A stretch of DNA of 64,000 nucleotides from Methylomonas rhizoryzae (GTDB taxonomy: Bacteria > Pseudomonadota > Gammaproteobacteria > Methylococcales > Methylomonadaceae), in assembly GCF_008632455.1 (NCBI RefSeq), contig NZ_CP043929.1, positions 4,490,006 through 4,554,005 on the forward strand, read 5' to 3'. Shown in pieces: positions 17,831-27,593 of this stretch. A model generated the notes under the pieces. That model was not told the origin of the DNA, did not search any database, and saw only the letters and a list, made by a program, of their open reading frames with translations. The position numbers and the translations under genes were made by a program. Position 1 is the stretch's first letter. Each line of letters opens with the position of its first letter.

Positions 17831-18673
17831 TCAACCGTTCGCCGGCTTAACCGACTCCAGCGACAAACGCATGGACAGGTCTATGGCTCGCAAGTTTTTA
17901 GTCAACGCACCGATAGATATGTAATCGACACCGGTTTCGGCCACGGCCCGAATGTTGTCCAAGTCAATATTGCCGGAAGCTTCCAACTCTATCCGTCCCT
18001 CGTTAAGAGCTACCGCCTGCCGCAATTCGGGTAAGGAAAAATTGTCCAGCATTATCCGATCCGGTTGCGCGTCCAAAGCTTGCCGCAACTCGGCCAACGA
18101 TTCGACTTCCACTTCGATTAATGCGCAAGTGCTATTGCGCGCGGCCTTAACCGCTGCAGCAATGGAACCTGCTGCGGCAATATGGTTTTCTTTGATCAGC
18201 ACGGCGTCGAACAAACCGATCCTATGGTTATAGCAACCGCCGCAAACCACTGCATATTTTTGCGCCCGCCTCAAGCCGGGCAGGGTTTTACGGGTATCGA
18301 GCACCTTACAACCTGTACCCGCGACCGCATCCGCATAGCCGCGCGCGACCGTCGCGGTAGCTGACAAAGTTTGCAGCAAATTCAACGCCGTGCGTTCGCC
18401 GCTCAACAAGGCGCGAGCCGGGCCGGACAAGCGGCACAACACCGTCCCTGCTTCGACCGAGTGACCTTCCGCTACCAGCCACTCTACGTTAACCTTGGCG
18501 TCCAACTGTTTGAAAACCTGCTCGAACCACGCAGTGCCGCACACCACCATGGCTTCGCGGGTTATCACACTGCCCGACGCGGTTACCGAGATGGGAATAA
18601 TGTTGGCGGTCAAATCGCCGCTACCTATGTCCTCGGCCAAAAATGCCGAAATATCCTCCGCCGTGGGTTGCAA
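17831..18673 (-). CDS. nadC: Nicotinate-nucleotide pyrophosphorylase (carboxylating)
   Basis: This enzyme of about 280 aa makes nicotinate mononucleotide from quinolinate and PRPP in de novo NAD synthesis. Motifs include FLAEDIGSGDLTA at the N-terminus, LDTRKTLPGLRRAQKYAV (residues about 136-153) and IEVEVESLAEL. The open frame extends upstream to 18829, into the next gene, but homologues start near here. The TTG at 18673 has GGAG exactly 8 bases upstream and gives the normal length, so I choose it. A TATAAT on the minus strand at 18709-18704 (with TTGCCG 15 bases further up) may be its promoter. Confidence 0.92.
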   Translation of the reverse strand: MQPTAEDISAFLAEDIGSGDLTANIIPISVTASGSVITREAMVVCGTAWFEQVFKQLDAKVNVEWLVAEGHSVEAGTVLCRLSGPARALLSGERTALNLLQTLSATATVARGYADAVAGTGCKVLDTRKTLPGLRRAQKYAVVCGGCYNHRIGLFDAVLIKENHIAAAGSIAAAVKAARNSTCALIEVEVESLAELRQALDAQPDRIMLDNFSLPELRQAVALNEGRIELEASGNIDLDNIRAVAETGVDYISIGALTKNLRAIDLSMRLSLESVKPANG

Positions 18674-18767
18674 GACGTTAACTCCGAATCGATAAACAAT
18701 GGCATTATAAACCAGGGCAACAGCCGGCAAGGCAGAGTCGTCCAGTCGGTAGGTGTCAAAATGCCCG

Positions 18768-19877
18768 CTAACCAGCGGCGAATTCGATATGCCGACAAAT
18801 AATTTCACAGGGAGAAATGGCCGGCGCACGCGTGGATAACTCGCTAGCGCCTGTTTTTTCTAAATGACCGACAAATTCCAGCAAACAGCTATCGGACAAT
18901 TTGCCGAGTACGACATTGTTATCCAGCCCCTCTTGGCGCTCGGTTGAGCGCCGCATTAAAAAGGTAGGCACGTTCAAATACGACAACTCTTCTTGATTGC
19001 TGCCGCCATCGGTAATCACAAAGGTGCTGGCAGCCAGCAAGTGCACAAAATTCACGTAGCCGGTACGCTTGCGCACACTAATGTTCGGGTTAGTTTTCAG
19101 CGCTTCCAACAACTGCATTTTTTGTAAACGCTTCTCGGTACTGGGATGCAGAACGAATATCAAATAATACGAACGCGATATTTCGGTGATTTGTTGAATT
19201 ATTTTCTTTAGCCTATTCGGATTAAACAGATTTTCGAAGCGATGTATCGATATTATTCCAAACGTTTGTTCCGGAATAGGACAGCTATCGTCGCCCGGAA
19301 GCGCCAATGCATAGTTTAAGGCATCCCACAAGGTATTATTTTCGGTATTGACCTTTATACATGAATATCGACTCAAATTATCCAAGGCCCACTGACCGGG
19401 ACAAAAAGCGATATCCGTCAACGTGAAAGTAACTAACCGATTAATTTCTTCCGGAAACGGTTCTAGTAGATTGAAAGAACGCAAGCCGGATTCGATATGA
19501 CCTACTTTGATACCGAGCCGCTTCGCCAACAAGGCGCCAATTACCGTAGAAAACGTATCGCCGTGTACCAAAACGATATTTTGGCCCGCCGCATAGTCTT
19601 GATAATCAGGCAAAAGTTGCGCAGGTTTTAAGATTATCTGCGAGAACAATCCAATCAACCAACGCACGGCATGCGCAATGGATTTGACTTCTTCCTTACT
19701 GCTATACAGATAATGCCAAGCAACATCTAAATTAAAATCTTGCAAAATTTCGGCTAAACTTTCTTTATGCTGCCCGGTATGCACCAGGGTAAAAGCATAG
19801 TTTTTGCTTTGCATTTGCTTGATTAAGGGCGCCATTTTTATCAGCTGGGCGCGAGTACCTAGTATAACGTATATCAT
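18768..19877 (-). CDS. UDP-N-acetylglucosamine 2-epimerase homologue (WecB-like)
   Basis: This 369-aa GT-B-fold enzyme has VILGTRAQLIKMAPL at the start, LVHGDTFSTVIGALLA, the catalytic-region GHIESGLRS, and DGGSNQEE near residue 295. In most WecB proteins that last motif is DSGGxQEE, so the active-site loop here is slightly altered (DGGSNQEE). It would supply UDP-ManNAc for surface glycan, or act as a related hydrolysing epimerase. It is the last gene of the glycan locus, 94 bases before the likely nadC start. Confidence 0.85.
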   Translation of the reverse strand: MIYVILGTRAQLIKMAPLIKQMQSKNYAFTLVHTGQHKESLAEILQDFNLDVAWHYLYSSKEEVKSIAHAVRWLIGLFSQIILKPAQLLPDYQDYAAGQNIVLVHGDTFSTVIGALLAKRLGIKVGHIESGLRSFNLLEPFPEEINRLVTFTLTDIAFCPGQWALDNLSRYSCIKVNTENNTLWDALNYALALPGDDSCPIPEQTFGIISIHRFENLFNPNRLKKIIQQITEISRSYYLIFVLHPSTEKRLQKMQLLEALKTNPNISVRKRTGYVNFVHLLAASTFVITDGGSNQEELSYLNVPTFLMRRSTERQEGLDNNVVLGKLSDSCLLEFVGHLEKTGASELSTRAPAISPCEIICRHIEFAAG

Positions 19878-19887
19878 ACTAATTAAT

Positions 19888-20781
19888 TTACTCGTCTGTG
19901 TTTTTATAATGCAACGATGATATTTGCTCCGAGACGATACCGATCAAAAATATAATCAAAGAAGCCAATATTAATACCGCTCCCATATTAGTGAATCGGC
20001 TCAATGTAATATACGTATAGGTGTAATACAAAATTCCGGTAATAAACGTCAATCCGCTAATCGGCAAAAACAAGCGCATCGGCGAAAACAGCGCACCGAT
20101 TTTTAAGATAATGATAAAAAAACGAGTGCCGTCTTTCAAAACCCGCAAGTGGCTTTTGCCCTGACGCTTGCCGGCATGAATCGGCACGTAGGCGACCGGA
20201 AACCCGGAGCGGAAAAACGCCATCGTGCTGGTGGTGGGATAAGAAAATCCGTTCGGCAGCAAATACAGAAATTTACGGAATTTATGCGCCCTTACGGCGC
20301 GAAAACCCGAGGTCAAATCCTCGATTCTATGCCCGGTCATCAGCGAGGCCAATTTGTTGTAAAACGAATTACCAACCCGCCGCGCCCAGGAAGCATGCGA
20401 GCTTACATGCCTGGCGCCGATAGCCATGTCGTAGCCTTGCCCTAACTTAGCCAGCAAGGCCGGCACGTCGGCCGGATCGTGTTGGCCGTCGGCATCCATG
20501 AACACCAAAATGTCGCCCGAAGCATTTCTCGCACCGGTTTTTACCGATGCCCCGTTGCCCTGACTATAAGGATGTCGAATCACCCGTGCCGCATATTGCG
20601 TTGCAATCGTTGCAGTCTCATCGCTGGAACCGTCGTCGACCACCAATAATTCGGCGTCCGGAAAATACAGCGACAGGATTTGCAGTACTTGGCCGATATT
20701 ATCCGCTTCGTTTTTTGCCGGCAGTATGATGCTGAGTTTAGATGACTGTGTCACGGAGTATTTCGACCGGTAAAGAATCAA
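19888..20781 (-). CDS. Family 2 glycosyltransferase, polyprenyl-phosphate type
   Basis: This 297-aa protein has a DPM1-like GT2 domain (LSIILPAKNEADNIG, VVDDGSSDETATIA, DADGQHDP) over residues about 15-220. Two C-terminal membrane helices follow (about 225-290). Such enzymes usually load a sugar on undecaprenyl phosphate. The ATG has GGGG seven bases upstream. It lies 14 bases downstream of glf and 10 bases upstream of the epimerase gene. The sugar is unknown. Confidence 0.87.
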   Translation of the reverse strand: MILYRSKYSVTQSSKLSIILPAKNEADNIGQVLQILSLYFPDAELLVVDDGSSDETATIATQYAARVIRHPYSQGNGASVKTGARNASGDILVFMDADGQHDPADVPALLAKLGQGYDMAIGARHVSSHASWARRVGNSFYNKLASLMTGHRIEDLTSGFRAVRAHKFRKFLYLLPNGFSYPTTSTMAFFRSGFPVAYVPIHAGKRQGKSHLRVLKDGTRFFIIILKIGALFSPMRLFLPISGLTFITGILYYTYTYITLSRFTNMGAVLILASLIIFLIGIVSEQISSLHYKNTDE

Positions 20782-20795
20782 TGACCCCGGCGGCG

Positions 20796-21926
20796 TTACG
20801 CTGCCGGTTCGGATTTGAGAAAGTCGCTGGCAATCTTCAAACTGTTTGCCACGACCTGATGCATATCATAGTAAATATACTGACCGCAGCGGCCGATAAA
20901 GGTCATATTGGCTAGCGATTTGGCCAACTCTTGATATTGCGCATATAGGCGCTGCGGCCAACCGTCTACCGTCTTCACCGGATAATAGCGTTCGTAGCGA
21001 TTGTCTTCGTAGCCGCACGGAATTTCCCGGGTCAATAGGCTTTTGTTCGCCCCCAAATCGCAACCCGGATACAGCCGCCATTCGGTTTGCCTAGTATAAA
21101 CCCCTTGATCAGTGAAATTGACGGTAGGCACGGGTTGCGTCAGCTCGTCCACTACACGGTGTTCGAATTTGATCGAACGATAAGGCAACGCACCGAAACA
21201 TTGCTCGAAATACACGTCTATGGGCATGGAATTGAATACATGCAGGTAATCGGCTTCCATCGCTTTTTCGAACCGGCAATTCAACCTGACTTCGATTGCC
21301 GCATGGTCCAGCATGTTATCGATCAGACTGAGATAACCGTTTTTCGGCATGGCCTGGAAACGGTCGTTGAAATAATCGCAGTTGTCGTCGTAACGTACCG
21401 GTAGCCTTTGCAAGACGGAAACCGGCAATTCCTCCAGCCTCAATCCCCACATTTTATAGGTGTAACGCCCGAAAAACAGATCGGTCAGATACGGGCCGAA
21501 CAAATTTTCGGCCACTTCCCGAGCATTGGCGGGCCGCAGGTGACGCACACATTGCGTGGCCAAAAACGCCTTTACCTCTGCTTCGTGTTGCAGCGACAAC
21601 GCAAACAAACGGTTTAAGGTTAAACGATTGATCGGCAGCGGCACGTAGCCGATGCTTTCCACCCACGCTTCCACTTTGTGCCGATAGGGCAGCCATTCGG
21701 TAAAGCGGGAAAGGTAATCGAAGATGCCTTGGTCGTTGGTATGAAAAATATGCGGACCGTAGCGGTGCACCCGCAACTTGAGGTTCTCGTCAATCGGGTC
21801 GAACGCGTTACCGGCAACATGATTGCGGCTATCGATGACATCAACGGCGTAGCGACCGCTATCGGCCAGTTCACGAGCCACCGTTGCCCCCGCGAACCCG
21901 GCCCCGACCACCAGGACGCGCTTCAT
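20796..21926 (-). CDS. glf: UDP-galactopyranose mutase
   Basis: This FAD-dependent enzyme of about 376 aa interconverts UDP-galactopyranose and UDP-galactofuranose, providing Galf for O-antigen or other glycans. It shows the FAD motif VLVVGAGFAGATVAREL, GNAFDP, GPHIFHT (substrate loop), the YTYKMWG region and a C-terminal FIGRCGQYIYYDMHQVV. The ATG at 21926 overlaps the TGA of the upstream glycosyltransferase as ATGA, which I prefer to the open-frame start 12 bases upstream. Its presence strongly suggests galactofuranose in the product of this locus. Confidence 0.94.
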   Translation of the reverse strand: MKRVLVVGAGFAGATVARELADSGRYAVDVIDSRNHVAGNAFDPIDENLKLRVHRYGPHIFHTNDQGIFDYLSRFTEWLPYRHKVEAWVESIGYVPLPINRLTLNRLFALSLQHEAEVKAFLATQCVRHLRPANAREVAENLFGPYLTDLFFGRYTYKMWGLRLEELPVSVLQRLPVRYDDNCDYFNDRFQAMPKNGYLSLIDNMLDHAAIEVRLNCRFEKAMEADYLHVFNSMPIDVYFEQCFGALPYRSIKFEHRVVDELTQPVPTVNFTDQGVYTRQTEWRLYPGCDLGANKSLLTREIPCGYEDNRYERYYPVKTVDGWPQRLYAQYQELAKSLANMTFIGRCGQYIYYDMHQVVANSLKIASDFLKSEPAA

Positions 21927-22996
21927 GTTTGCAACCAAGCCGCCAATTTTTCCGCCTGCTCGGCCCAGGTAGGGATGGGCAAATCGACGGATTCGGGATG
22001 GGCCAACAGATCGAGGATCTTGGTTGACAGGTCTTCGACGCTATCCGGCTGATAAAGACAGCGTGGGTAGTTCTGAAACAATTGTGCCAGCGCGCCAACC
22101 CGCGCTGCCAATACCGGCGTTTTGCAAGCCAAGATTTCGTATGTCTTCTGCGGAAAGGCGTAACGCCCGAAATCGCTGTCTCGCATACAGATCACCGCCA
22201 AATCGAGCGCGTTATAAAACACCGGAATATCTTGATGCGCTAGCATTCCTAAATAATGAATCCTAGGATGCGCAGGTATAGGACAGGCATTATCGGTAGG
22301 ACCCGCCAAGACCAAATGCAGCAGCAAATCGCTTTCGGCAAGTTGCAAGAAACTGCGGTAAAGCAGGTCAATCCCACGAGACGAATCCAAGGCGCCGGCA
22401 ATTCCGATTAACGTTCCTTGAACCGGTAGCTTCAGTTTTTCTCGACATGCCTGCTTGTTCAGCGGGATGAAGTCGCCACCTGAAATCGTGCTTTCTAGCG
22501 TTATTACGTTGGGATGTTGGTAGCGTTGACGGATATAGTCAGCGAGTGCATCGCTAACGCAGCAAATGCCTTTAGCTCCTTTAACCGCGCGACGATACAG
22601 CCACAAAACTCCGGGTAATTTAGCTAAGCCAAAACTTTCATAATTATCGTATAAATCGAGATAATAGGGTCGCCTATAAACCCAAGCAGTCAGCATTGCA
22701 AATGTAGCCTGCAAACAGTCGGAACTGCCGATAACAATATCATGACGAGCAAATATTACGCTATTGAATACTTTAATAAAATCGATAATAGAACCAATAA
22801 AAAAACCGTAAAACCTTGATCTCGAATCTATCTCAACAACCTTAAGTTTCCGATTAATATGGTAATCCATGCAAACCGCCGTCATACTATTAGTAAACAA
22901 TGACAACTCTAAAGGTAAATTAAATAATCGACCATAGCGATCATCCAACACATCTTTACCCATATATCTGCGCTTGCACAGAAACAAGACATTCAT
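21923..22996 (-). CDS. Glycosyltransferase, GT-B fold (GT1/GT4-like)
   Basis: This 357-aa protein begins with MNVLFLCKRRYMGKDVLDDRYGR, and its C-terminal half carries GIAGALDSSRGIDLLYRSF and a FPQKTYEILACKTPVLAARVGAL donor-site region with the EIL glutamate. It should add one sugar from a nucleotide donor in the cytoplasm. The 5' part is AT-rich while the 3' part is more like the chromosome. Placed next to glf, it is a candidate galactofuranosyl- or neighbour-sugar transferase, but that is inference. Confidence 0.82.
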   Translation of the reverse strand: MNVLFLCKRRYMGKDVLDDRYGRLFNLPLELSLFTNSMTAVCMDYHINRKLKVVEIDSRSRFYGFFIGSIIDFIKVFNSVIFARHDIVIGSSDCLQATFAMLTAWVYRRPYYLDLYDNYESFGLAKLPGVLWLYRRAVKGAKGICCVSDALADYIRQRYQHPNVITLESTISGGDFIPLNKQACREKLKLPVQGTLIGIAGALDSSRGIDLLYRSFLQLAESDLLLHLVLAGPTDNACPIPAHPRIHYLGMLAHQDIPVFYNALDLAVICMRDSDFGRYAFPQKTYEILACKTPVLAARVGALAQLFQNYPRCLYQPDSVEDLSTKILDLLAHPESVDLPIPTWAEQAEKLAAWLQT

Positions 22997-23035
22997 TTTT
23001 TACAAGAAAATATCATAGCCATGATGAAGCGATTT

Positions 23036-24388
23036 TCATAAGCACTTTTTACCATAATACTTAAATTGCAGCACAAACCAGTGCCACGGAGAAACGATAC
23101 AAGACGCAGTCAACGCAGCCAATCTTATTACCTGCTCTTGCATACAATCTATAACAGAAATTTTCTCCAGCTTACTACCTGCCACCCGATAAATTGTTTT
23201 AGCATAAAATAGTGAAAGAAAACTATACGACTTACCTATAATAATGCTCGAATACACATCATCAATTGCAACACGAACGTTTGACCGAGAAAAAAGCCGC
23301 AAATAATGTGCGTATTTTTTAGGCATAAAAAACTGCAAATTCGAATTAAATTTACTTATTAAATCTACAATTTTCAGCAATTCTCCAGCCCCATCTCCGA
23401 CATCAATTAATACTTTATCACCCAGCGCGTCAAACTTAATAGAATCGATAGAATAAGACTCAAAAATTGCAGAACTTCGCTTACCTAAACATCCTTTGAG
23501 CGCATCATTCCTTGCTAAAATATAAACTTGATCAAGTGGCGTAAACTTAAGCCAACAGTGTAAATATATTAAGTAATTGATATAAACAATATAAACCAAA
23601 CTCGCTAATTGTTTGCCGTGTTTAGGTGGGTATACAGCCAACATCGCCAATCGGTTACGTTTTCGATAATATTCTCGCCAGGGAACAATCGGCTTAGTTT
23701 CACTATAGTTATGTCGGATAACCGAAGCAGGTACGGCCCACAAAGTCCAACCCGCCTTTTTCGCCCTCAACCCCCATTCTACGTCGTCGTAAAACACAAA
23801 CAAATCTGCAAAAGTGCCCACTTGCGCCAGGCATGACCGGCGAATCAACACTGAACATGCAGCCAAATAACCTACTTGATAGGGATTAGTTTCAGCCGGC
23901 ACGCGCGGTTGACAAGAAAAATTTTGCCTTAACGCGCCAAGCCACGGCGAAATCTCTCCTCCGATTTCCTGAACGGTATTCCGATCATGGTACAAACAAA
24001 TTTGCGAGCCGACTGCTCCAGCCGAAACATGCGCGTCCAAGCAGTCGATTAAAGGACCTAGCGCACCTTTTTCGACAATAACATCGTTATCCAGCAACCA
24101 AACATATTCGATTTCCGGCCTAGTCAGGGCGACACGCATTCCTGCTGAAAAGCCGCCTGCCCCGCCTAGATTTTCGGCATGCTGCAAAATTTCAACTGAT
24201 GGAAAATTCGCTTTGATATACTCAACGCTTCCATCGCTTGAAGCGTTATCCACCAGCAAAAGCTGACCATTAATAGGAGCGAGCTCATTCAAAACTGAAG
24301 ACACGCTTGCAGGCAAAAATTCTTTTCCATTCCAATTGACCATGATGGCCAGTATTCTAGGCGCTATAAACGGCGTGATATTGCTCAT
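23036..24388 (-). CDS. Family 2 glycosyltransferase with unassigned C-terminal region
   Basis: This 450-aa protein has an N-terminal GT2 domain of the rhamnosyltransferase type (residues about 10-280): AIMVNWNGKEF, LLLVDNASSDGS, NLGGAGGFSAGM and the DxD-like LLDNDV. Residues about 300-450 do not match anything I recognise. They include DKVLIDVGDGAGELLKIVDL, which looks like a beta-alpha unit, and a hydrophobic tail. The usual length of this GT2 group is about 300 aa. It overlaps the upstream COG5610-type gene by ATGA. Confidence 0.82.
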   Translation of the reverse strand: MSNITPFIAPRILAIMVNWNGKEFLPASVSSVLNELAPINGQLLLVDNASSDGSVEYIKANFPSVEILQHAENLGGAGGFSAGMRVALTRPEIEYVWLLDNDVIVEKGALGPLIDCLDAHVSAGAVGSQICLYHDRNTVQEIGGEISPWLGALRQNFSCQPRVPAETNPYQVGYLAACSVLIRRSCLAQVGTFADLFVFYDDVEWGLRAKKAGWTLWAVPASVIRHNYSETKPIVPWREYYRKRNRLAMLAVYPPKHGKQLASLVYIVYINYLIYLHCWLKFTPLDQVYILARNDALKGCLGKRSSAIFESYSIDSIKFDALGDKVLIDVGDGAGELLKIVDLISKFNSNLQFFMPKKYAHYLRLFSRSNVRVAIDDVYSSIIIGKSYSFLSLFYAKTIYRVAGSKLEKISVIDCMQEQVIRLAALTASCIVSPWHWFVLQFKYYGKKCL

Positions 24389-26364
24389 CTAAGTAGTAAT
24401 TTATTAGCCAAGCGCTGTCCAAATAATAATGACCTCATAATCACCCGAATCCAAGGTGGCGACAATGCAATTGCCCCCTCAACCCAATAGCACCCTAATT
24501 GCATATTCCCCTTAAATCCCATTTCATATCGTATTAGATTTAATAGATTTGTAAGACTGATGGGCACCCCTATTTTCAAATAGCAACTCATCTTATGCGA
24601 CTGATCTAACACAAGCGGAACCCAGTTAATCGATTTTACCGCTTCCGCCGAAGGGTACTTTAAAAATCGAATTACGGCTGACCGTATCGTTCTATCCATC
24701 GATATGTCGGGATTGCGCCAAACTCCAAGAAGAGCACTTTCCTTGGCAAACTCAAGGCAAAGCGAGTGAAGAAATTCAGCGTATGCGGAAAGTTGAATAT
24801 CTTGACTTTCCGACACAAAAACAGGACTAGTCCACCCTTTTGACACCTTGTAACCGGCAACCGAAGAATGTGTCGACGCGGTAAATATGTGCTCAATTAT
24901 TAAGCCACGTTTAACAATAATATCTTCGGAACCTCGAAAATAGGAATGGCAACTTCCCTCCGCCGCCGACTCTACCACGGACTCGGCTAAACCCAAATAG
25001 TATCCTTTTGCACGGCAAGACCAACCCAACGAAGAAAAAATGCGATTCAGCGCTGTTTGACAATTAAGCCGCCATCCAACATCTACGATAGCCCAATTCC
25101 CGTCCTGGTTTAGATTTTCTTGTTGAAAGTATTTCTGAACGTTTACTAACGCCGATTTCGCCTTGTCCATGATAAGGACTCGAATTTCTTGGTTATGTAA
25201 AACGAATAATCTAAATTGCTCCAGGCGCTCTACCGAAAGCGCGCTTTGATAATCGTATGCCCCAAACTCAGTGCCGCATAAAAGCTCATCTACTTCATCC
25301 CGCGAAAAATTGAATCTCGCCAATATGTCGTATATCGCAGTGGAACCGTTTCGTGAAAAGGCCCAGTCAATGTTCTCCAGGGCGTCACCCAGTATCGAAG
25401 GAAGGAACCATGCTTGTCGTGAACCATATAAATACTTGATTTCCGGCCCATCTTGAACAACGCTCAATTCTTTTGCAATTTTATAAAGAATTTCTCCATC
25501 CCTAGAAACAAAATAAAGCCGCTCAATTCCATGAGATCGAGCGCTACGAAGCACCCACGCTGTAAAAGCCGTTAACACAGGAGCAATTAATCCGGTTACG
25601 ACAGGTACGCTTTCTGTGAATGGTCCGGGGTTGCTTCCATGCTTGAGTCTGATTATACGTTGCAGCCCGACGATTTTCGATAAATTCGGGCTCAAATCAG
25701 TTTTGACTAAAAAACGTTCGTATTCAGTTAGTTTAGCGCTACCGACATAAGTGGCGACAATTCCAAATCGAGACGGCACTTTAATATCCGAATAGAGGTT
25801 ATCCCCGAAATGACTTATATCTGAGGGTAAAACTCCCTCTTTATCTAAAACATATTTGTATAGGGAACCATGATGCTTGGACAACCCGATATCTCCCGAA
25901 ACATAAACAGAATCGTTCTGTTCGGCTAAACCGCTTTTAATCAGGCAAGCCCTAATAAAAGAAGTAGGTAGATACATATCGGAAATAAACAATATACTGA
26001 CCCCTCTCCGTCTAGCATCAGCAATAATGCGAGCAACATAGGGATTTGGCCTAGCAGCTTGCATTTCCAACTCCAACTCGATATTCATGGCAGTTTGAAT
26101 ATCAATTTTGAAAGGCAACAAATCGCTGAAATGATAATATATGTCGGATAGCCTTATATCTTCCCTATAATATCGTAAAGTACGCCTTGCCACCTTTTCC
26201 GCTTTGATTCTTAAAAGTGCGATATGATTTATGTCGTGCTTGCAGGTGTCGAAAACAAATTGACTGATCAAGGTACGAGCTAAATCATAGAATAGATCAA
26301 TAGGATAAGCGGTCGAACGAATTAACGCAGTATCAAACACGTCAAATGAATATACCTCGCTCAT
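24385..26364 (-). CDS. COG5610-type HAD-superfamily protein of polysaccharide loci
   Basis: This 659-aa protein begins YSFDVFDTALIRS, a HAD motif I (DxFDT), then shows ILFISDMYLP (motif II) and HFGDNLYSDIKVPSRFG (motif IV), so residues about 1-220 form a HAD phosphatase domain. The remaining 430 residues form a separate domain with YFVSRDGEILYKIAKEL and WAIVDVGWRLNCQTAL. This architecture is recurrent in capsule and O-antigen loci, and its reaction is not established to my knowledge. It overlaps its neighbours on both sides by ATGA, implying tight co-translation. Confidence 0.8.
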   Translation of the reverse strand: MSEVYSFDVFDTALIRSTAYPIDLFYDLARTLISQFVFDTCKHDINHIALLRIKAEKVARRTLRYYREDIRLSDIYYHFSDLLPFKIDIQTAMNIELELEMQAARPNPYVARIIADARRRGVSILFISDMYLPTSFIRACLIKSGLAEQNDSVYVSGDIGLSKHHGSLYKYVLDKEGVLPSDISHFGDNLYSDIKVPSRFGIVATYVGSAKLTEYERFLVKTDLSPNLSKIVGLQRIIRLKHGSNPGPFTESVPVVTGLIAPVLTAFTAWVLRSARSHGIERLYFVSRDGEILYKIAKELSVVQDGPEIKYLYGSRQAWFLPSILGDALENIDWAFSRNGSTAIYDILARFNFSRDEVDELLCGTEFGAYDYQSALSVERLEQFRLFVLHNQEIRVLIMDKAKSALVNVQKYFQQENLNQDGNWAIVDVGWRLNCQTALNRIFSSLGWSCRAKGYYLGLAESVVESAAEGSCHSYFRGSEDIIVKRGLIIEHIFTASTHSSVAGYKVSKGWTSPVFVSESQDIQLSAYAEFLHSLCLEFAKESALLGVWRNPDISMDRTIRSAVIRFLKYPSAEAVKSINWVPLVLDQSHKMSCYLKIGVPISLTNLLNLIRYEMGFKGNMQLGCYWVEGAIALSPPWIRVIMRSLLFGQRLANKLLLR

Positions 26365-27593
26365 TCATCCACCAAAGAATGATATAATTTTAAATACTTC
26401 GTTATAAGTATATTTTCATTAAAACTATTTTCTACTTTCAATCTAGCCGCCTTACCCCACGATATTCGCTTTTCTACATTGTCTATCGCGAATCGTAACG
26501 CAGCTACTAATTCAGAAACGTTCTTAGGCCTAACAAGCAAACCAGTTGAATTATGATCAATTAGCTCCGGTAATCCACCGACCGAAAAAGCAATGGTAGG
26601 AGTGGCAGTCGCCATCGTTTCAAGCACCGAATTCGGACAGTTGTCTGCTAGCGTAGGAAACAAGAATATATCGGCTGCTGAGTAATATTGTGCGAGCAAA
26701 ATATCGTCCTGAATATAGCCGGTAAAATGTATATTTAAACCTTTAAACTCATCACTAATATTTTTTGGCGGACTGCCAATGGCAAGAATATAAGGAGGCG
26801 GATCAATATGTCTTAATGCCTCCAACGCATAGTTAAGTCCTTTAAATTTATTGTTCAACTCCATTGATCCGATTAGCACAATAAACTGGTCTACTGGAAG
26901 CTGTAAAATTTGTCTAATAGTAACCTTATCCAAAGGCCTAAATAAATTAATATTTACTGAATTATAGATTACAGCGGGCTTTTCTTCGAAAAACCCAGAC
27001 GACATGGCTTGCTCCGCCATCCAATTGGATGGCACAACTGGGATAAACAGATTTTGCCTTGCGGTAGTCCGCTTGAATCTCCGTACAAAACCCGTTCTAT
27101 CAATTGAAGTCAATAAAGGCCATTGACCCAATTGCGGACAATTACCACAATCATTCATATAAGCCGTACATTCTAGAGGATATATACAGCCGCCGGTAAA
27201 TGGCGAGCAATCCCTAAATGTCCATACGACCCTAGTATGTTTAGCCAACCACCTTAAAGCTATCGGTGAAAAAGTGATAGTAATATCGTTAAAATGATAT
27301 ATATCGTAGTCAACTTCTTTGCGATAGATATGAAAAAAAATTTCAGGAGTAATAAAATCAGGCAAACCGATCCTTCGAGACAGATATAGGCAAGATCTAT
27401 AAAACATTTGACCGAAAAACTCACCGTGAAGCTTACGCATACTAGGCAACCAACGTTTACTCGGATAACCTAGCCAGTGATGAGCAACATGACCGTTTTG
27501 AATTAATAACCTCGTTAGTGTCTCCGCGCTTCGGCCTGCACCTCCACCGGAAGCATCTGATTTGCTTATAACGGCGACCAATAATTTTTTCAT
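26361..27593 (-). CDS. Family 4 glycosyltransferase with Cys-rich insert
   Basis: This 410-aa GT-B protein begins LLVAVISKSDASGGGAGRSAETL (acceptor domain). A short insert TFRDCSPFTGGCIYPLEC plus DCGNCPQL near residues 125-155 has five cysteines, seen in a subset of GT4 enzymes from O-antigen loci. The donor domain contains PTLADNCPNSVLETMATATPTIAF with the EX7E-type glutamates. It should act in the cytoplasm on a lipid-linked chain; the sugar is unknown. Its ATG overlaps the TAA of the upstream GT4 gene (TAATG). Confidence 0.85.
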   Translation of the reverse strand: MKKLLVAVISKSDASGGGAGRSAETLTRLLIQNGHVAHHWLGYPSKRWLPSMRKLHGEFFGQMFYRSCLYLSRRIGLPDFITPEIFFHIYRKEVDYDIYHFNDITITFSPIALRWLAKHTRVVWTFRDCSPFTGGCIYPLECTAYMNDCGNCPQLGQWPLLTSIDRTGFVRRFKRTTARQNLFIPVVPSNWMAEQAMSSGFFEEKPAVIYNSVNINLFRPLDKVTIRQILQLPVDQFIVLIGSMELNNKFKGLNYALEALRHIDPPPYILAIGSPPKNISDEFKGLNIHFTGYIQDDILLAQYYSAADIFLFPTLADNCPNSVLETMATATPTIAFSVGGLPELIDHNSTGLLVRPKNVSELVAALRFAIDNVEKRISWGKAARLKVENSFNENILITKYLKLYHSLVDE

